A DNA stretch of 64,000 bases from Orientallactaga sibirica (GCA_036365145.1 JAEOAD010001176.1:248001-312000), one strand, 5' to 3'. Positions 23,965-35,790 are shown, numbered from the stretch's first letter. Translations and numbers: made by a program. The notes: generated by a model from the letters alone, not told the origin.

Positions 23965-24888
23965 ATGGAGAACAGGACAGAAGTGACACAGTTCACTCTG
24001 CTGGGACTGACCAGTGACTCAGGCCTGCAGGTTCCACTCTTCATAACCTTCCTCCTCATCTATGTCATCACTGTGGTTGGGAACCTGGGCATGATCCTGC
24101 TGATTCTCTTGGACTCCCGGCTCCACACTCCCATGTACTTCTTCCTAGGTAACCTGTCTCTGGTGGACTTTTGTTACTCTTCGGCTGTCACACCTAAAGT
24201 CATGGCTGGGCTCCTTATAAGAGATGACATCATTTCATACAATGACTGCGCTGCTCAAATGTTCTTTGTCACGGGCTTTGCTACTGTAGAAAATTACCTG
24301 TTGGCCTCCATGGCCTATGATCGCTATGGAGCAGTGTGTAAGCCCCTCCATTATACCACCATCATGACAACAAGTGTGTGTGCATGGCTGGTCATAGGCT
24401 GCTATGCCTGTGGTTTCCTGAATGCCTCCATCTACACAGGAGATGCATTCAGTCTCTTCTTCTGTAAGTCCAATGTGGTCCATCACTTTTTCTGTGATAT
24501 TCCAGCAGTCATGGTTCTGTCTTGCTCTTACAGACATGTTAATGAGGTGGTTCTTATTTATGTAGCCAGCTTCAATATCTTTTTTGCTCTCATAGTGATT
24601 TTAATATCCTACTTATTGATTTTTATCAGTATCCTAAAGATGCGCTCAACTGCAGGGCATTGGAAGGCAGCCTCTACCTGTGCATCCCACTTCATTGCTG
24701 TTTCTATTTTCTATGGGACAGTCATCTTCATGTACTTACAGCCCAGCTCCAGTCACTCCATGGACACTGACAAGGTGGCATCTGTGTTCTACACCATGGT
24801 CATTCCCATGCTGAATCCTCTAGTATATAGCCTGAGAAACAAGGAGGTCAAGAGTGCATTCACAAAGGTGGTTTTCAAGGCAAAATAA
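23965..24888 (+). CDS. Or5b: Olfactory receptor, OR5B family, intact (307 aa)
   Basis: An odorant receptor (class A GPCR), expected in cilia of olfactory neurons coupled to Golf and adenylyl cyclase III. Seven membrane segments are visible. Landmarks: N-glycosylation site NRT at residues 3-5, GN 39-40 in TM1, PMY 56-58, MAYDRY 116-121 at the end of TM3, SY 215-216 in TM5, KAASTC 234-239 before TM6 and PMLNPLVY 281-288 in TM7. Cysteines 95 and 177 form the conserved disulfide, and 167 and 187 are the extra OR loop cysteines. The length is normal. The start is the first in-frame ATG after a good 3' splice site (CCACAG, AG at 23935-23936), so a 5' non-coding exon is likely. [10 protein letters not shown] has G where most ORs have V. 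The promoter-like block lies at 21.0 kb. Family placement rests on sequence memory; the exact orthologue is not assigned. Confidence 0.95.
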   Translation: MENRTEVTQFTLLGLTSDSGLQVPLFITFLLIYVITVVGNLGMILLILLDSRLHTPMYFFLGNLSLVDFCYSSAVTPKVMAGLLIRDDIISYNDCAAQMFFVTGFATVENYLLASMAYDRYGAVCKPLHYTTIMTTSVCAWLVIGCYACGFLNASIYTGDAFSLFFCKSNVVHHFFCDIPAVMVLSCSYRHVNEVVLIYVASFNIFFALIVILISYLLIFISILKMRSTAGHWKAASTCASHFIAVSIFYGTVIFMYLQPSSSHSMDTDKVASVFYTMVIPMLNPLVYSLRNKEVKSAFTKVVFKAK

Positions 24889-25310
24889 TCTTATATCAAG
24901 ATTTTATTATTTTTGATGCATAATACCTGAACTAATTCCTCTCAGGTCTTCTCTATGTACTAAATCACATCTAAAAAGAAATACCTTTGTCCCTAGAAAA
25001 GTGTGTTATCTAGGAAAGCAGAAAGGTTGAGAATCACAATACAGAAACAGGAATGATTATGGTGTCTGGTGTTTTCTTATGATAATTCAATTAAAGATAT
25101 AGATATATTCAGTCATCCTACATTAAATGTTTACAATATGCAGTTATATATGAAACATACATTAAAAGGTCTAAGAATAGAAGTTCATGAAGGTGTTTTG
25201 TGAGGACACTTTACTAGATGTGGCAAATTTGTCAGGATTCAATGTAATGTGGCTTTATGTGGTTGTTAATTTTATTTGCTAACTTGGCTGTATTATAGGA
25301 TACCCTGTTG
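24889..25310. other. 3' flank of the intact OR, with ERVL-like LTR start
   Basis: Segment 25160-25260 matches the flank downstream of the other units (for example AATGTAATGTGG, also at 63798). GTTGTTAATTTTATTTGCTA at 25262 looks like the beginning of the ERVL-like LTR seen at 42977 and 63808. Confidence 0.5.
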
Positions 25311-25319
25311 CAAATAAAA

Positions 25320-25600
25320 CTATTCTGACAAAGCATAGTGGCCCACACATACAATCTAAACAGCGGGGAGTTTGATGAATATGGATTAAGGGTCTGATGT
25401 AAATCTACTTAGCATAGCAAGAGCCTGTCAAACTGATCAATACCCCCACTATGAACCATCCACAATCACATGGGGATAACTGCATCCCCAATGAGGAGGG
25501 TCCCTTTGGCGGGGGGGAGGACGGGGAAAAGGCTAATAATGCTACCAGCATGTGCTATTTACACCCTGAGTATGTACATAACTAATAAAGAAAAAACCAA
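25320..25600 (+). mobile_element. LINE-1 3' UTR end fragment
   Basis: CCACAATCACATGGGGATAA, GAGGAGGGTCCCTTTGGCGG and the end CATAACTAATAAAG match the 3' end of the L1 family at 13650-14086 (reverse) and 44990-45430. Confidence 0.75.
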
Positions 25601-25834
25601 ACCCTTGAAAACAATAACCAATCTCCTCCAAACCCATGTTTTTCTTTGAAAGTCATTAATAATGTTTTTGGAGGAAACTACTATTTGAAGCATTAGATTG
25701 ATATGGAAGATTTACCCACATCAATGTGGGTGCTCCATCATCTAACTCATTCAGAGCTCACCTGAAGAGAGCAGAAAGAGTTCCCCCTCCCTCCTTTCCT
25801 CTTTCCCTCCCTCCGTCATCTTCTCTGTCACTTC

Positions 25835-25888
25835 TTTTTTATTTTTATTTATTTATTTGCAAGCAGAGATGAGAGATGAGAGAGAGGA

Positions 25889-25919
<31 letters not shown>

Positions 25920-26069
25920 GCAGAAGAATGGGTGCACCAGGGCCTCTAGCCAGTGAAAATTAACTTCAGATGCACCACTTTGTGCATCTGGCTTTATGTG
26001 AGGAATCGAACCAGGGTTGTTAGACTTTGCATGCAACTGCCTTAACTGCTCTACCATCTCTCCAGCTCC
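25835..26069 (-). repeat. tRNA-headed SINE, antisense
   Basis: ATTT/GA-rich tail, CACCAGGGCCTCTAGCC, ends ACCATCTCTCCAGCTCC. Confidence 0.9.
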
Positions 26070-26544
26070 TTTCTCACTTTTGTATACATGCTATTACATC
26101 TATATCAATGTAGATCTCTAACAGACTAATGCTTAAGAACTGAAATTTAATGTTTAATTTGATAAATACAAATGCCTGATATTTATTTATTTTCCTACAA
26201 CTTTAGTCTTTCCTCTTACTCCATCCTCACTGATTTTCTTGCTGTTATTTCCCCCCACAATACCACCATTCTCATGCCTTTCCTTTTCACTGGCTGTTCC
26301 TCGGGAGGTATGCTAAAACTTAGTTCAGCTTTAGTTGAAATCTTTCCTGTCACAGTCTTTCCCTGTCCATATTTATAAACTAGTCATTGTTCACTCATCA
26401 CATAAACTGTCCCCTCATTTGATGCCATTCTTCTTAGACTTGAACATAACCTACTATGTATTGGTTTACTTGCTTCTTTACCTGCCTTCTCTAATTAAAA
26501 TGTAAACTGAATAAAATCAGTTGACTTTAACTCTCTTTTGAAAA

Positions 26545-26707
26545 AATATATTTATTTATTAGAGACAGAGAGAGGGAGAGAGAGAGAAAGAGTGTGAGGC
26601 TAGGGCCTCTAGATACTGTAAACAAACTCCAGATAAACACCAATCTGGCCATGGAGAATCAAATGGGTCCTTAGGTCACAGGCATGCACCATGTGCATCT
26701 CCAGCCC
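26545..26707 (-). repeat. tRNA-headed SINE, antisense, internally deleted
   Basis: Tail and head are present but part of the centre is missing (CCAATCTGGCCATGGAGAAT). The duplication AGTTGACTTTAACTC lies at about 26519 and 26708. Confidence 0.85.
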
Positions 26708-26953
26708 AGTTGACTTTAACTCTTTTTCTTAATCATGGTCATCAGTATCTGGTTAGATGTCTGTGTACAAACTACTGTAAACAAACTCCAGATGCATGTG
26801 CTACCATGTGCATCTGGCTTACATGGAGAATCAAACCTGGGTTCTTAGGCTTCACAGGCATGCACCTTAACTGCCAAGCCATCTCTCCAGCCCAGTTGAC
26901 TTTAACTCTTTTTCTTAATCATGATCATCAGTATCTGGTTAGATGTCTGTGTC
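26615..26953 (+). repeat. Tandem duplication of SINE half plus flank
   Basis: 26615-26773 and 26774-26953 both run from ACTGTAAACAAACTCCAG through the SINE head into the same 60-nt unique flank ending GTTAGATGTCTGTGT. The second copy keeps SINE text that the first has lost. Confidence 0.9.
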
Positions 26954-27299
26954 ACAACGTATACTAAGTAAATATACTTAAAGTGAGAGAATATGGTTAT
27001 TAAGCTTTGAGTTCAGCTGTTCCATGTGGACCTTTGAATGAGTGATAAGTCTTGTAGGAGATGGAAACTTCTACATAAACTTGCACTACATTTCCTGAAG
27101 CACAGTTAACTTTCTACTTTGCTCTCGTGACATTTTTCTCTATCTCAACACTCAGTTCTCTCACTTTTTACTTTAGATAGAATAAGTTACTGAAACTTCT
27201 ACCATGGAATTCACTATGTAAAATATACTCATAGTTTTTACTTAGAAAGACAAATCAAGTAAATACTATCCAATAAATAGTAAAATAAATAGGAGATAA
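26954..27299. other. Unassigned sequence
   Basis: AT-rich, with no recognisable gene or repeat. Confidence 0.35.
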
Positions 27300-28385
27300 G
27301 TTAAATGTTTTGTTTCAAGTTATGCTTTCAAAATTGGTTCATGTGATTGATATACTGATTTCACACAGATTGGTGATTGCCATGGATTCTCTCTGCCAAC
27401 CCCTCCTCACAAGTGCACTTTCAGCATGGACCGCTGTATTATGGAGGAGTTACAGACAAGTTTGTAACACTTCTTTGTTACACTTTTGCACCCCTTCTGT
27501 TGTTATATTGATGTCAGACAGGTTTATGAAGTATACAAATTCTCTCTTCTCTATCCTTCTTCCCTTCATCCATTTTAGCATACATCCACACAACCCACCA
27601 TTATGAGAAGTTAGGACACAAGTTCAAGATGACTATGAATCATCTGCACCCATACCACCAGACCCTGTAATCCAGACCTGTTGATGAATGCTGAGTGTGC
27701 ACCAAGTGCAGCATTGTGATTGGGTCCAGCATTCAGTTATAGCACTTAGAATATCCTCTTAACCTACCATGTGGGCACCAGCCATTGAGGCTAGGACTCA
27801 AGTTGAATTTCAGCATCCAGATTCCATTTAACAACCCTCTTTACCATCTTACCACCCCCCCACAGAAAATGGGGTTACAATGATCTCCCATTTTGGTGGG
27901 GACCAAGTGTACAGTCTATCACAGCAGAAATGGAACTGAAAGCACTTCAACCACCCTGTCTATGAAGTAGTACCCTGTATTTCCAAACCAGAACCTTAAG
28001 CAAAACAAAGCAGAGCAAAGAACAGTGAACACAAAAAAAGTACTGTTTCAAGTACTCACTAAATACAGGCTTCCTCAAAAGTCCTGAGCACCATGCTATC
28101 ACCAGGTGGGGAAGTCTCAATGTAACACCAAGCCAATGTGTATTTTATAAGAAATTCCATGTCAATAGCAGAGGACCCCATGAGAACTGTGTAAAGGAAA
28201 TTCCAGACAAAGATCTAGAAAGAATGATTATAAGTATGTACAAAGAACTCAAAGAAGACATGGATAAATACATGAATGACATCTTGAATAAATTTAAAGA
28301 GGATACAAACAAATCAGGTTATGAAAATAGAACTAAATAAGGAGATAAAACTTTCAAAGACAAAACAAACAGAAATAAAGCTCAT
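27300..28385 (+). mobile_element. LINE-1 5' UTR and ORF1 start, 3' truncated
   Basis: Second copy of the region at 3900-4870: shared CAGCATTCAGTTATAGCA, CCACCATGTGGGCA-like and AATTTAAAGAGGATA words, then an ORF1-like coiled-coil start (GAACTCAAAGAAGACATGGA at 28247). It ends abruptly at about 28385 near the next OR unit. Confidence 0.7.
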
Positions 28386-28450
28386 TAATATGTATAATCT
28401 TTATGTTTTTATTTATAATTACAAAATAAAATCAGTGTTTAAAATGCAGT

Positions 28451-28690
28451 AACCAGCTTGGTCCCTCCAGGCAGGTTAATTGCTTCTCTATGAAGGCAGG
28501 TGAAGAACTTCAGAGATTCTCTCAGGGGAAGTTCCCAAGAGCTCACCAAATGTCTTTAACACTTTTCCAGATTTCCTTGTATTAGCCTCTGAAATCCCAG
28601 TATGACATCCTTGGGACACATTATATGCCATGCCCTATTGGATGTCATTTATTTCTGCATGAAAGCCATTGTTAATACATATAACAACCT
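28451..28690 (+). promoter_or_regulatory. OR promoter-like block, unit with truncated OR at 31566
   Basis: Homologous to the blocks at 20998, 37598, 49735 and 58312. Contains CCAGCTTGGTCCCTCCAGGC, TTAATTG at 28476-28482 and TTCCCAAGAG at 28532-28541, the best Olf/EBF-like version of the second site among the five. It lies 3.1 kb before the OR remnant. A regulatory role is inferred only. Confidence 0.42.
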
Positions 28691-28829
28691 TATGAACAAC
28701 CTGAAAATTCTCTATGAGCCTTCAACAAAGGTCAGTGAAAACAGTTATAGATAATCATATTGATTGACTTGTAGGTGACAACTACTTTATGGATTTCTTT
28801 ATAGACTTGTTTGTCATTTACAGACACAA

Positions 28830-28945
28830 TCTGTGAATCATGTGAGAGAAGTAATCTTATGATTTTTCTTATAAGGAGAAAAGTGACTTTTCCAAGGGCA
28901 GAGGTACATCTCATGGTAAATTCAGAAATAAACCCATGTTAAACC
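28830..28945 (+). repeat. MIR fragment shared by the OR units
   Basis: AAGTGACTTTTCCAAGGGCA followed by an AAATAAACCCATG-like end matches the MIR order. The equivalent in the last unit is at 58985-59050. Confidence 0.5.
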
Positions 28946-29383
28946 TTTTCTACTCCTGATGTTTTAAGTATTGGAATGTTAACCACTACCTGAGAGTTTC
29001 TGTAGTAGTACTTAGGCAACATTCCATGGTGAATTTTATGATTCCAGAGTGACTATTCTAGATTGAATATCTCTATTAAAATACTGACAAGCATCTATAT
29101 TTCATAAACATTCTAGTGAGAAGTATAAAATGGGATTTTATGAATTACTTTAAATTAAAAACACTTTAGAAATATTTTGAAAATGTTAAATATTTATCAC
29201 AGGGGAGTTAATTATTTGTGTGATAAATGATGGTTTTTTTCAAAAAAAGACATGCTATATTCTTAGATGATGGCTTTAATTCTTGACTCTTCAGTATTTC
29301 TTTTATTATCTATATGAATTGAATCACAGAATTTCTAAGATCCCCATTATCCTTACAAATAAACCAAGAAAAAGTAATATCTG

Positions 29384-29385
<2 letters not shown>

Positions 29386-29430
<45 letters not shown>
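29386..29430 (+). repeat. (CA)n microsatellite
   Basis: About 22 units at the unit-equivalent position of other CA tracts. Confidence 0.95.
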
Positions 29431-29431
<1 letters not shown>

Positions 29432-30599
29432 TTTATACATAAGAACATAGCCAAAGCTAAAGGTGATCAAAAGTAAGACTGTGAGCCATAATGTCTTCAA
29501 GGGGCAAGCTCATAATTGAAGTTGGTAAAGGCTTAGTAGAAAGATGATAGGGAAGAGCACTGAGTTAGAATGGATATCCTTCCAAGTGTATTAAGCCAAA
29601 GAAGAGGCCTTAAGTACTGCTGATGCACAAGAATGACATACCTGTGAACAAAGGAAGCCCATAAACTGGGATCTTTGACCACTTGGTTTTTGTGATTTGG
29701 CTGTGACATTAATAAAAAATGGAATTTAATAATAATTCATTGTGTTATATAAAACAAATAATATATTTTAAGTAATCAATTTTTGAAAAGAACAACTCAC
29801 ATGGAATTGCAGGGGCAGCAATGAAAGTCTTGGAGTGGAAACAAACTGGGAAAACACAGGGAAGCAAAGACAACCCCAGGGATCCCTGTGCAGGAAAAAA
29901 GACAAATTGAGGAGAAAATCCCTGAGACTTCACTCACCTACAGCTGCACCCCTACATGTCAGTATCCATTTTGATCAAACTAATATAGAGATCATATCCT
30001 ATCCTAATCAAAACATGATGGCTATTGCTCACATTGTGTTTCACACTTGGCATTTGATGTATTTCTTGTGTGACTTATTCTTCCTAGTACCTACAGGCAG
30101 GTCTCCTTACTATCTCTATTTTGTTGATGGCAGTAGGATGTTTAAAGGAACTAGATGAGCCAGTAAAGTTTTGGTATGTGTCTCTCTCTCAGGAGCTAAG
30201 CTCTCTGTGCTCTGTGTCAAATCTGTGTGATGACCAGCTTTCACTCAGAATTGCTTCTGCAAGCTGAACACGCTTCTAGCATGCCTGACACCACACCATA
30301 TTTACTGTGCATAGATTTGTACTATATTGATTCAAGAGTTAAAGCTTTCTCTCAGCCTAATCAAAAGTTTATGTGTTTATCCATATCATAATTTACATGT
30401 ATAGATGTGCTGGTATAAGTAAGCATGAAAGTGTATGGATAGATTAAAATGTGTTTCAGAATCCATTAATTCATTGGGAAAATTTCATTATTAAGGGGTT
30501 TTTTTCTTCATAGTTTTACCTGTAATGCAAAATAGATAGTAAACAAAATGAAATTATACCTAACCTACCACTTGATTCGTTGTGATTAAACTCAAGCTG

Positions 30600-30900
30600 A
30601 TGATTATTATTAGTTTTTTATTACATAGAAATTTTATATGGACACATCATGTGTTGGTACTATCATTTCCCTCCTTCATTCACCCACTCCACTGACAGCC
30701 CTCCTCAGTGGAATTGCTAATATCCACGAAGGAGTTATGGGTTATGAGTTGTGAGAGCAACAGTCAGTCATGGGGGAGCAATATTTCTGTATATTTCCTT
30801 CCACCCTGTCACACTTACATTCTTTCTGCCCTCTCTTCTACAAAATTCCCTGAGCCTTGGCAAGTGTGCTTTAAGTCTACTTTAGTATTAAGCTCTCAGT
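30600..30900 (-). mobile_element. LINE-1 3' UTR end fragment, antisense
   Basis: CATCATGTGTTGGTACTATC, AGTCAGTCATGGGGGAGCAA and CTTACATTCTTTCTGCCCTC parallel 13650-14000 and 53895-54225. Confidence 0.7.
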
Positions 30901-31183
30901 AGCTTCAGGATTTCAAATTCAAACAGAAAATTATTAGTCATAAATTTAATTAATTTTAGATCCTTAGACTTAGGATAGTAGGAATCCATGGATTAAAGGC
31001 TGGCAATGGTCCAGGATGGAAAATGGTAATTAGTATTCTTGAAATACGAAGTAATTTCTCAAGCTCTTGGGCTTCATAATTTGCATGTGCACAAAAAAAT
31101 AAAAAGCTGTAATATTGTTGCAAATGAACAGTTAATGTTTCTACTATACTTCTTGGCAAATGAAGAACACAAAAATATTAGTT

Positions 31184-31273
31184 TTTCTGAGTCTAGGAGA
31201 AGGGAATTGGCAGGCAGATACATCCAGGTTTCTGAGTCTAGGAGAAGGGAATTGGCAGGCAGATAAATCTAGG
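31184..31273 (+). repeat. 45-bp tandem duplication
   Basis: 31184-31228 and 31229-31273 are identical except for two bases near the end. The word GGGAATTGGCAGGCAGATA is in both. It lies about 300 nt before the OR remnant, in sequence shared by the units. Confidence 0.95.
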
Positions 31274-31565
31274 CAAGTCATTTTGAACAAGTTATTAACT
31301 TGTCTACATCTTAGCTAACAGGTTGCATAAAATTGAAATTGGGGTAGAAGTCAATTAAAATTATACACAATTAAGGGTATATAATATTGTGTGTTATTAA
31401 TGCATGAAATTTTGTTTTCAAGTCCATGCTTTTCTGAAAAATATTGCAGACAAGTTGTGAATATGGAAAAATATACATTGTATTTATATTTTCTAATTTT
31501 AATTCAATTATCATTCTGCTCTCTTTTTATTATTGAAGACCACTACTGATTCTCTGATATCATTG

Positions 31566-31815
31566 ATGGAGAACAGGACAGAAGTGACCCAGTTCATTCT
31601 GGTGGGACTGACCAATGACCCAGGCTTGCAGGTTCCACTCTTCATAACCTTCCTCCTCTTCTACGTCATCACCATGGTTGGGAACCTGGGGATGATCCTG
31701 CTGATTCTCGTTGATTTTAGGCTCCCATGTACTTCTTCCTCAGTAACCTGTCTCTAGTGGACTTTTGTTACTCTATAACAGTCACTCCAAAGGTCATGGC
31801 TGGGTTGCTCTCTGA
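31566..31815 (+). pseudogene. Olfactory receptor pseudogene, OR5B-like, 3' two thirds missing
   Basis: [20 protein letters not shown] and the TM1 motif VGNLGMILL match the intact neighbour. A 7-nt deletion after the residue-51 region (GACTCCCGG / CTCCACACTCCC became GATTTTAGGCTCCC, near 31722) shifts the frame and gives an early stop at 31755. In the shifted frame the text continues as [16 protein letters not shown] and [14 protein letters not shown] sequence, then OR homology stops at about 31815. TM3 to TM7 are absent and MLT1-type LTR sequence begins at about 31830. A 3' splice-site sequence (TTATTGAAG, AG 31537-31538) still precedes the start. The open frame can be extended upstream only with a TTG codon, so ATG at 31566 is the ancestral start. 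Confidence 0.92.
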
Positions 31816-31829
31816 GTGGCCCAGAAGGT

Positions 31830-32225
31830 TTTGAAGATATAATTAGGTTAAAGATTTTAAGGATAAGAGACTGAATTATCCCTGTGTGCTATAAAGCAAT
31901 CCCATGTGTCCTTATAAAATGGAGATAGAAAGATTTAATTATAGACTGAAATGGAGTAAGCATTGTGACTACAAAAGCAACAATAAAGTGCTGTGGCCAT
32001 AAGCTTTGGAATGCAGACAGCCATGGACTGATAAAAGAGGTAAGATTGGAGTATCCCCTAAAGCTGACATGGGAATTACGCTTCCCTCAACACTTCCCTC
32101 CTCACTGAGACTGATTCCAGACTTCTGCTTTCCAGAACTGAAGGAAACATATGCTTTGTTTTGAAGGCTTCTAGTTATCAGTAATTGTCAGAACTGCCAC
32201 TGAAAACTAATAAAAACCCAGTGCA
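31830..32225 (+). mobile_element. MLT1-like (ancient MaLR) LTR
   Basis: TGAAGATATAATTAGGTTAA, GTGTCCTTATAAAATGGAGA, GGAATGCAGACAGCCATGGA, CAGACTTCTGCTTTCCAGAA and the end AACTGCCACTGAAAACTAATA follow MLT1 order. MLT1 is older than this OR duplication, so the junction with the OR is a deletion or rearrangement breakpoint, not an insertion. Confidence 0.72.
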
Positions 32226-33284
32226 TTCACACATTTATTTTCTCTCATAATTTTTAGAAAGGGTTGTTTTTTCCCCTCACTATACCACAATGGGGAAGCA
32301 GGCTTAAAATAACAAACACATCCTGATATCTTGATTTCCTTAAAGCTCTGAAACTCTTTTACATTATGTCAAAGTATTTCAAGTGCACACATGGTGGGCC
32401 AACTTGAATATATGCGTCAGACATCCAAACAGATTCTGGAGGCCTCTCTAGCTTCTTTATATTCACCAATATAGAATCTATGCTTTCTGGTCCTTTACTA
32501 GTGATTTTGGCCTAATCCAGCTTTCTTGTCCCTGTACAAAATTTAAGGAGTATCTATTACCACATATACACCCAAGATTTTTTTATATTATTTCAAAAAT
32601 TCACATAGCTCTTTTGGAGTTTAGCATATATCCTGATATGCCACCACTGTCTGAGGGCTTTCTGGGACTTGAGTCTGGTTAGATATTTATAGCCAAAAGA
32701 GAAATAGGCATCCTGAAGGGTACATCCCAAAGAAAAGCATTCTTGTCTTGAAGAATTACTAAATCAGTATAACCCATTAAACTTTTTCTGAGAAATATAG
32801 GGTTTAATTAAATCTTCTTGGGTAATGAAGGCCTAATCCCTTCAGGAAGGGATATAAAGTCTCAATATTCTAGCTGAAAGATAAATTCTACTGGTGAATA
32901 TGACACATCAGAATGCAGGGGATCAAAGCATCCTTTTTCATATGGACCTTCTCACATATCTCCAAGCCAGCTTCCAGATTCCTATACTCTTACTGTGAAT
33001 GTCTTTATTTGAACAGTAGACACACAGGTATCAGAGGGGTTCAATTTGTATTTTAAATTGGCAGCTGTCAAGACTGGTTTTGTTAGTGGTCTGAGCACAA
33101 AACTACAGGAGTTAGGGATCTTTTTGATACATACATTGAAAATTTCAGGTCATTTATGCAGAACTTAGGATGTTATTTCATATTACTGAGCTCAGCAAGT
33201 TTTCTTCCACTCTCTCCAAAAACATTAGGAGAGACAAATCAATTTTATTATACTCAAAAATTTACCCTAGTGTTTAAAATCAGC
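32226..33284. other. Unassigned sequence
   Basis: No repeat or coding signal recognised. Confidence 0.35.
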
Positions 33285-33600
33285 TACATTGCCAGGTTCC
33301 AGTCCCAGCGGGGTTGTAGAACTTGAAGGGGATGTGTGGAGTTGGTGTTGTGATGAAATGATTTGGACCATTTGGACCAGTGGTTCAGGTGAAGCACACT
33401 GGATGGAGAGCAAAACTCTGCTTCTTTATTTATACTTTTACAATACATTATATTTTTTTGCAAGCAAGACATAGCATCTTGTTCATATGGCTCCTATTCT
33501 CTAAGAAATCTTGCACAATATTCTTCTTTTTCCTTGGTTTCCCCTGTTTCTGCTTAACTCATGAACCTCTTGCCACATAGACGTTCTGATAATATCTTCA
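33285..33600 (-). mobile_element. Possible ERV 3' LTR, antisense
   Basis: TTTATT near 33425 would be a poly(A) signal on the minus strand. It lies just downstream (minus sense) of the env-like frames. Boundaries are not clear. Confidence 0.4.
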
Positions 33601-33616
33601 AAAAGAAAGTCAAAGA

Positions 33617-34570
33617 TTACAAGCTGGTTAATATCTTACCCAGGTTCATGAAAACTAGCCAAGAGTCCTGGCAGGCAGCTCTTGTGGTAATAAGGTGATA
33701 GACATTTTTGACCTCAGAAAGGGCAGTTATTTTTACTCTTGCTCCATTAATGTATGCCCCTGTATATGGTAAAGGTTGATCTGTCCAACCAGTGTTTTGC
33801 ATTGTTGTATTTCCTTTAGGAACCCACCAAATTCTATTGTTAATTCTGAAAGTTACATATTCTGTTTTACTTCCTTGTTTGGGCCCTACCCAATTATTTG
33901 AAAGATGTTTATTTTTGCTCCCTAGCATCTCAGGTTCCTTTTCTAGTAAGTCATTTGTAAGTTTAGGAAATGTGTCCATTAATTCCTGGAACTATGTCGA
34001 CAACAAGAATTGTCTTATAAGTAATGTTTCATGGGAACAATTGGTAAGGCATGTGACGTTGCAGTGCAAGGCACACGTCTCATTAGGTGAAATATATATT
34101 TGTGGTGTTGAGAAACTTTGAACATTCAAACTAGTCGTAGTTTCAGGATCGATAATCTGTTTAAACATTACAGCCTCAGAAATTTCTGCAGCAACATTCT
34201 TTTCCTGTTTAATCATTGGTGACTGTATAAACACATCTGAATTGGATTCCTCTATTACTAATAAAAGCAAAACTAAACAGTAATAAACTTAAAATAATTA
34301 CAAAAATTCTAAGAAAGAGAGCAATAGAGCAGACTGTCAGTAAGCAGGCATTCTAGGAGGTCGCTGAAAGACCTGGCTTTGCCAAGGAGAGTGTCGGACT
34401 CCACAGCTTTGCAAAATGGTGTCCCATCAGCATTATACTCCAGAGCCAACTGCTGCAGCTGCTTAGCCACTGGCACTACATAGTTCTTCATTCCATCTGA
34501 GCTGTTATAAAATATCTCAGATAATGCTTCTAAAAGGAATGGAAACTTAATTACTGTATTTTCCATGAAG
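33617..34570 (-). pseudogene. Degraded ERV env-like remnant, antisense
   Basis: Three broken minus-strand frames (34566-34309, 34270-33992, 33979-33617) lie in a row. The middle one starts with a hydrophobic, signal-like stretch and has closely spaced cysteines with N-glycosylation sites (NETC, NVTC, NCS). The third has tryptophan-rich, glycosylated sequence (IWWVPKG, NTT). This looks like a retroviral surface glycoprotein relic, broken by stops between frames. The first frame is not recognised. There is no pol nearby. The call is an inference from composition and from the adjacent LTR-like sequence. Confidence 0.35.
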
Positions 34571-34782
34571 TGGCTACTCCAACATCAAGCCACCAGGAGA
34601 TATGACATCTGAATAGGATTTGTTCTTCCTAAGGAACCTTATGGGACTAACTTCATGTGATGAAGAATGAATAAAACAATACCATTGCATGGTGAAGAGG
34701 ATAATGCGGTGTCCTCCAATAGTAGAAAACAGACAAGTAAAGAAATGTCTAGCTGGTTTCCTCAAGTTCACTTATTGGTGCA

Positions 34783-35111
34783 TGTGGTGGTTTGGATGTG
34801 AATGTATGTCCTCCATAGCCTCAGGTATGTCTCTAGCAGCCTGCTGGCGGGGCATGTCATGGGTGGAGGGGGTGGATCTGATTCCAGCCTAAAAGTAAAG
34901 AAAGGAATTTGAGCTCTGAGATCATGCTGTTTGCTGGTTTTGGTGTTTACTTGCTGCAGTTGTTTTTCTCTGCTTGGATGTATGGAAGTAAGCAGCTTCT
35001 TCTGCCATTGATGGACCTTCCCCTGGATCTGGAAGCTGAAATAAACCCATTTCTCCCCTAAACTGTGTCTGGTTGGATATTCATCTCAGCAACATAGAGC
35101 TGACTGCAACA
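34783..35111 (+). mobile_element. Solo ERVL/MaLR-type LTR
   Basis: 329 bp, begins TGTGGTGGTTTGGATG and ends TGACTGCAACA. AATAAA lies near 35040. The perfect 5-bp target duplication GTGCA is at 34778-34782 and 35112-35116, typical of ERVL-class integration. Confidence 0.88.
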
Positions 35112-35489
35112 GTGCATAACTCTTAACCTGAGGGCACAGTTACCTCACAATAGTGACTTAATCACTTCCTAAAGTTCTATGTCTTAATACATTTGCCTTG
35201 TGTATTAAGTCCTCAAATATTATCCTTAGATTGAAACACACACTTGAAGTATAACACATGGTCACTCAGATCTTTGAGCTTAAAGAATTTTATTTAGAGG
35301 AGTACATTCCATGTGTTCCAATTGCCAAATCATACCTCATACCATGGACCATGGTGAATTCTTTAGTACTAAAAAAAGCCACTGATGCTTTGAAATCCAA
35401 TTGGTTTAGAAATACAATTCCAGAAAATCCAGATTCAGTTCAGGAAGATCATTTTGTTTTTCTCTAGCTAATCTCAGTACCATAATCTG

Positions 35490-35514
35490 TTCTGGTCTGG
35501 GTTCTCTGAACTAG

Positions 35515-35551
<37 letters not shown>

Positions 35552-35790
35552 CACATGTGCACACACACACACCACATGTGTACACACACACCATGCAAAC
35601 ATTACTGGGAATCAGCTAAGAGGTAGATAAGTCCAAATCTACAGGCAGCACACAATGCTCAAACCCCAGGAGAGCTAATGCTATGCTCGTTGAGTAATGC
35701 CACAATAAATTCAGGAGGAACAGAGCTTCTGCTCCTGTTTCTGCCACATCATGATGTTCCTGTCACAGATTGATTTTACCTACTTTATGC
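35490..35790 (-). mobile_element. ERVL-like LTR fragment with CA expansion, antisense
   Basis: GGTCTGGGTTCTCTGAACTA is the reverse of a typical ERVL LTR end (compare 56985). A CA microsatellite with CCACATGTG interruptions fills 35520-35590. Confidence 0.5.

Noticed and set aside
24235..24537. 100-residue minus-strand open frame across the intact OR
   Set aside because: It is the shadow of the OR coding sequence; a similar shadow occurs at 62228-62416 in the paralogue and has no start context or independent features.
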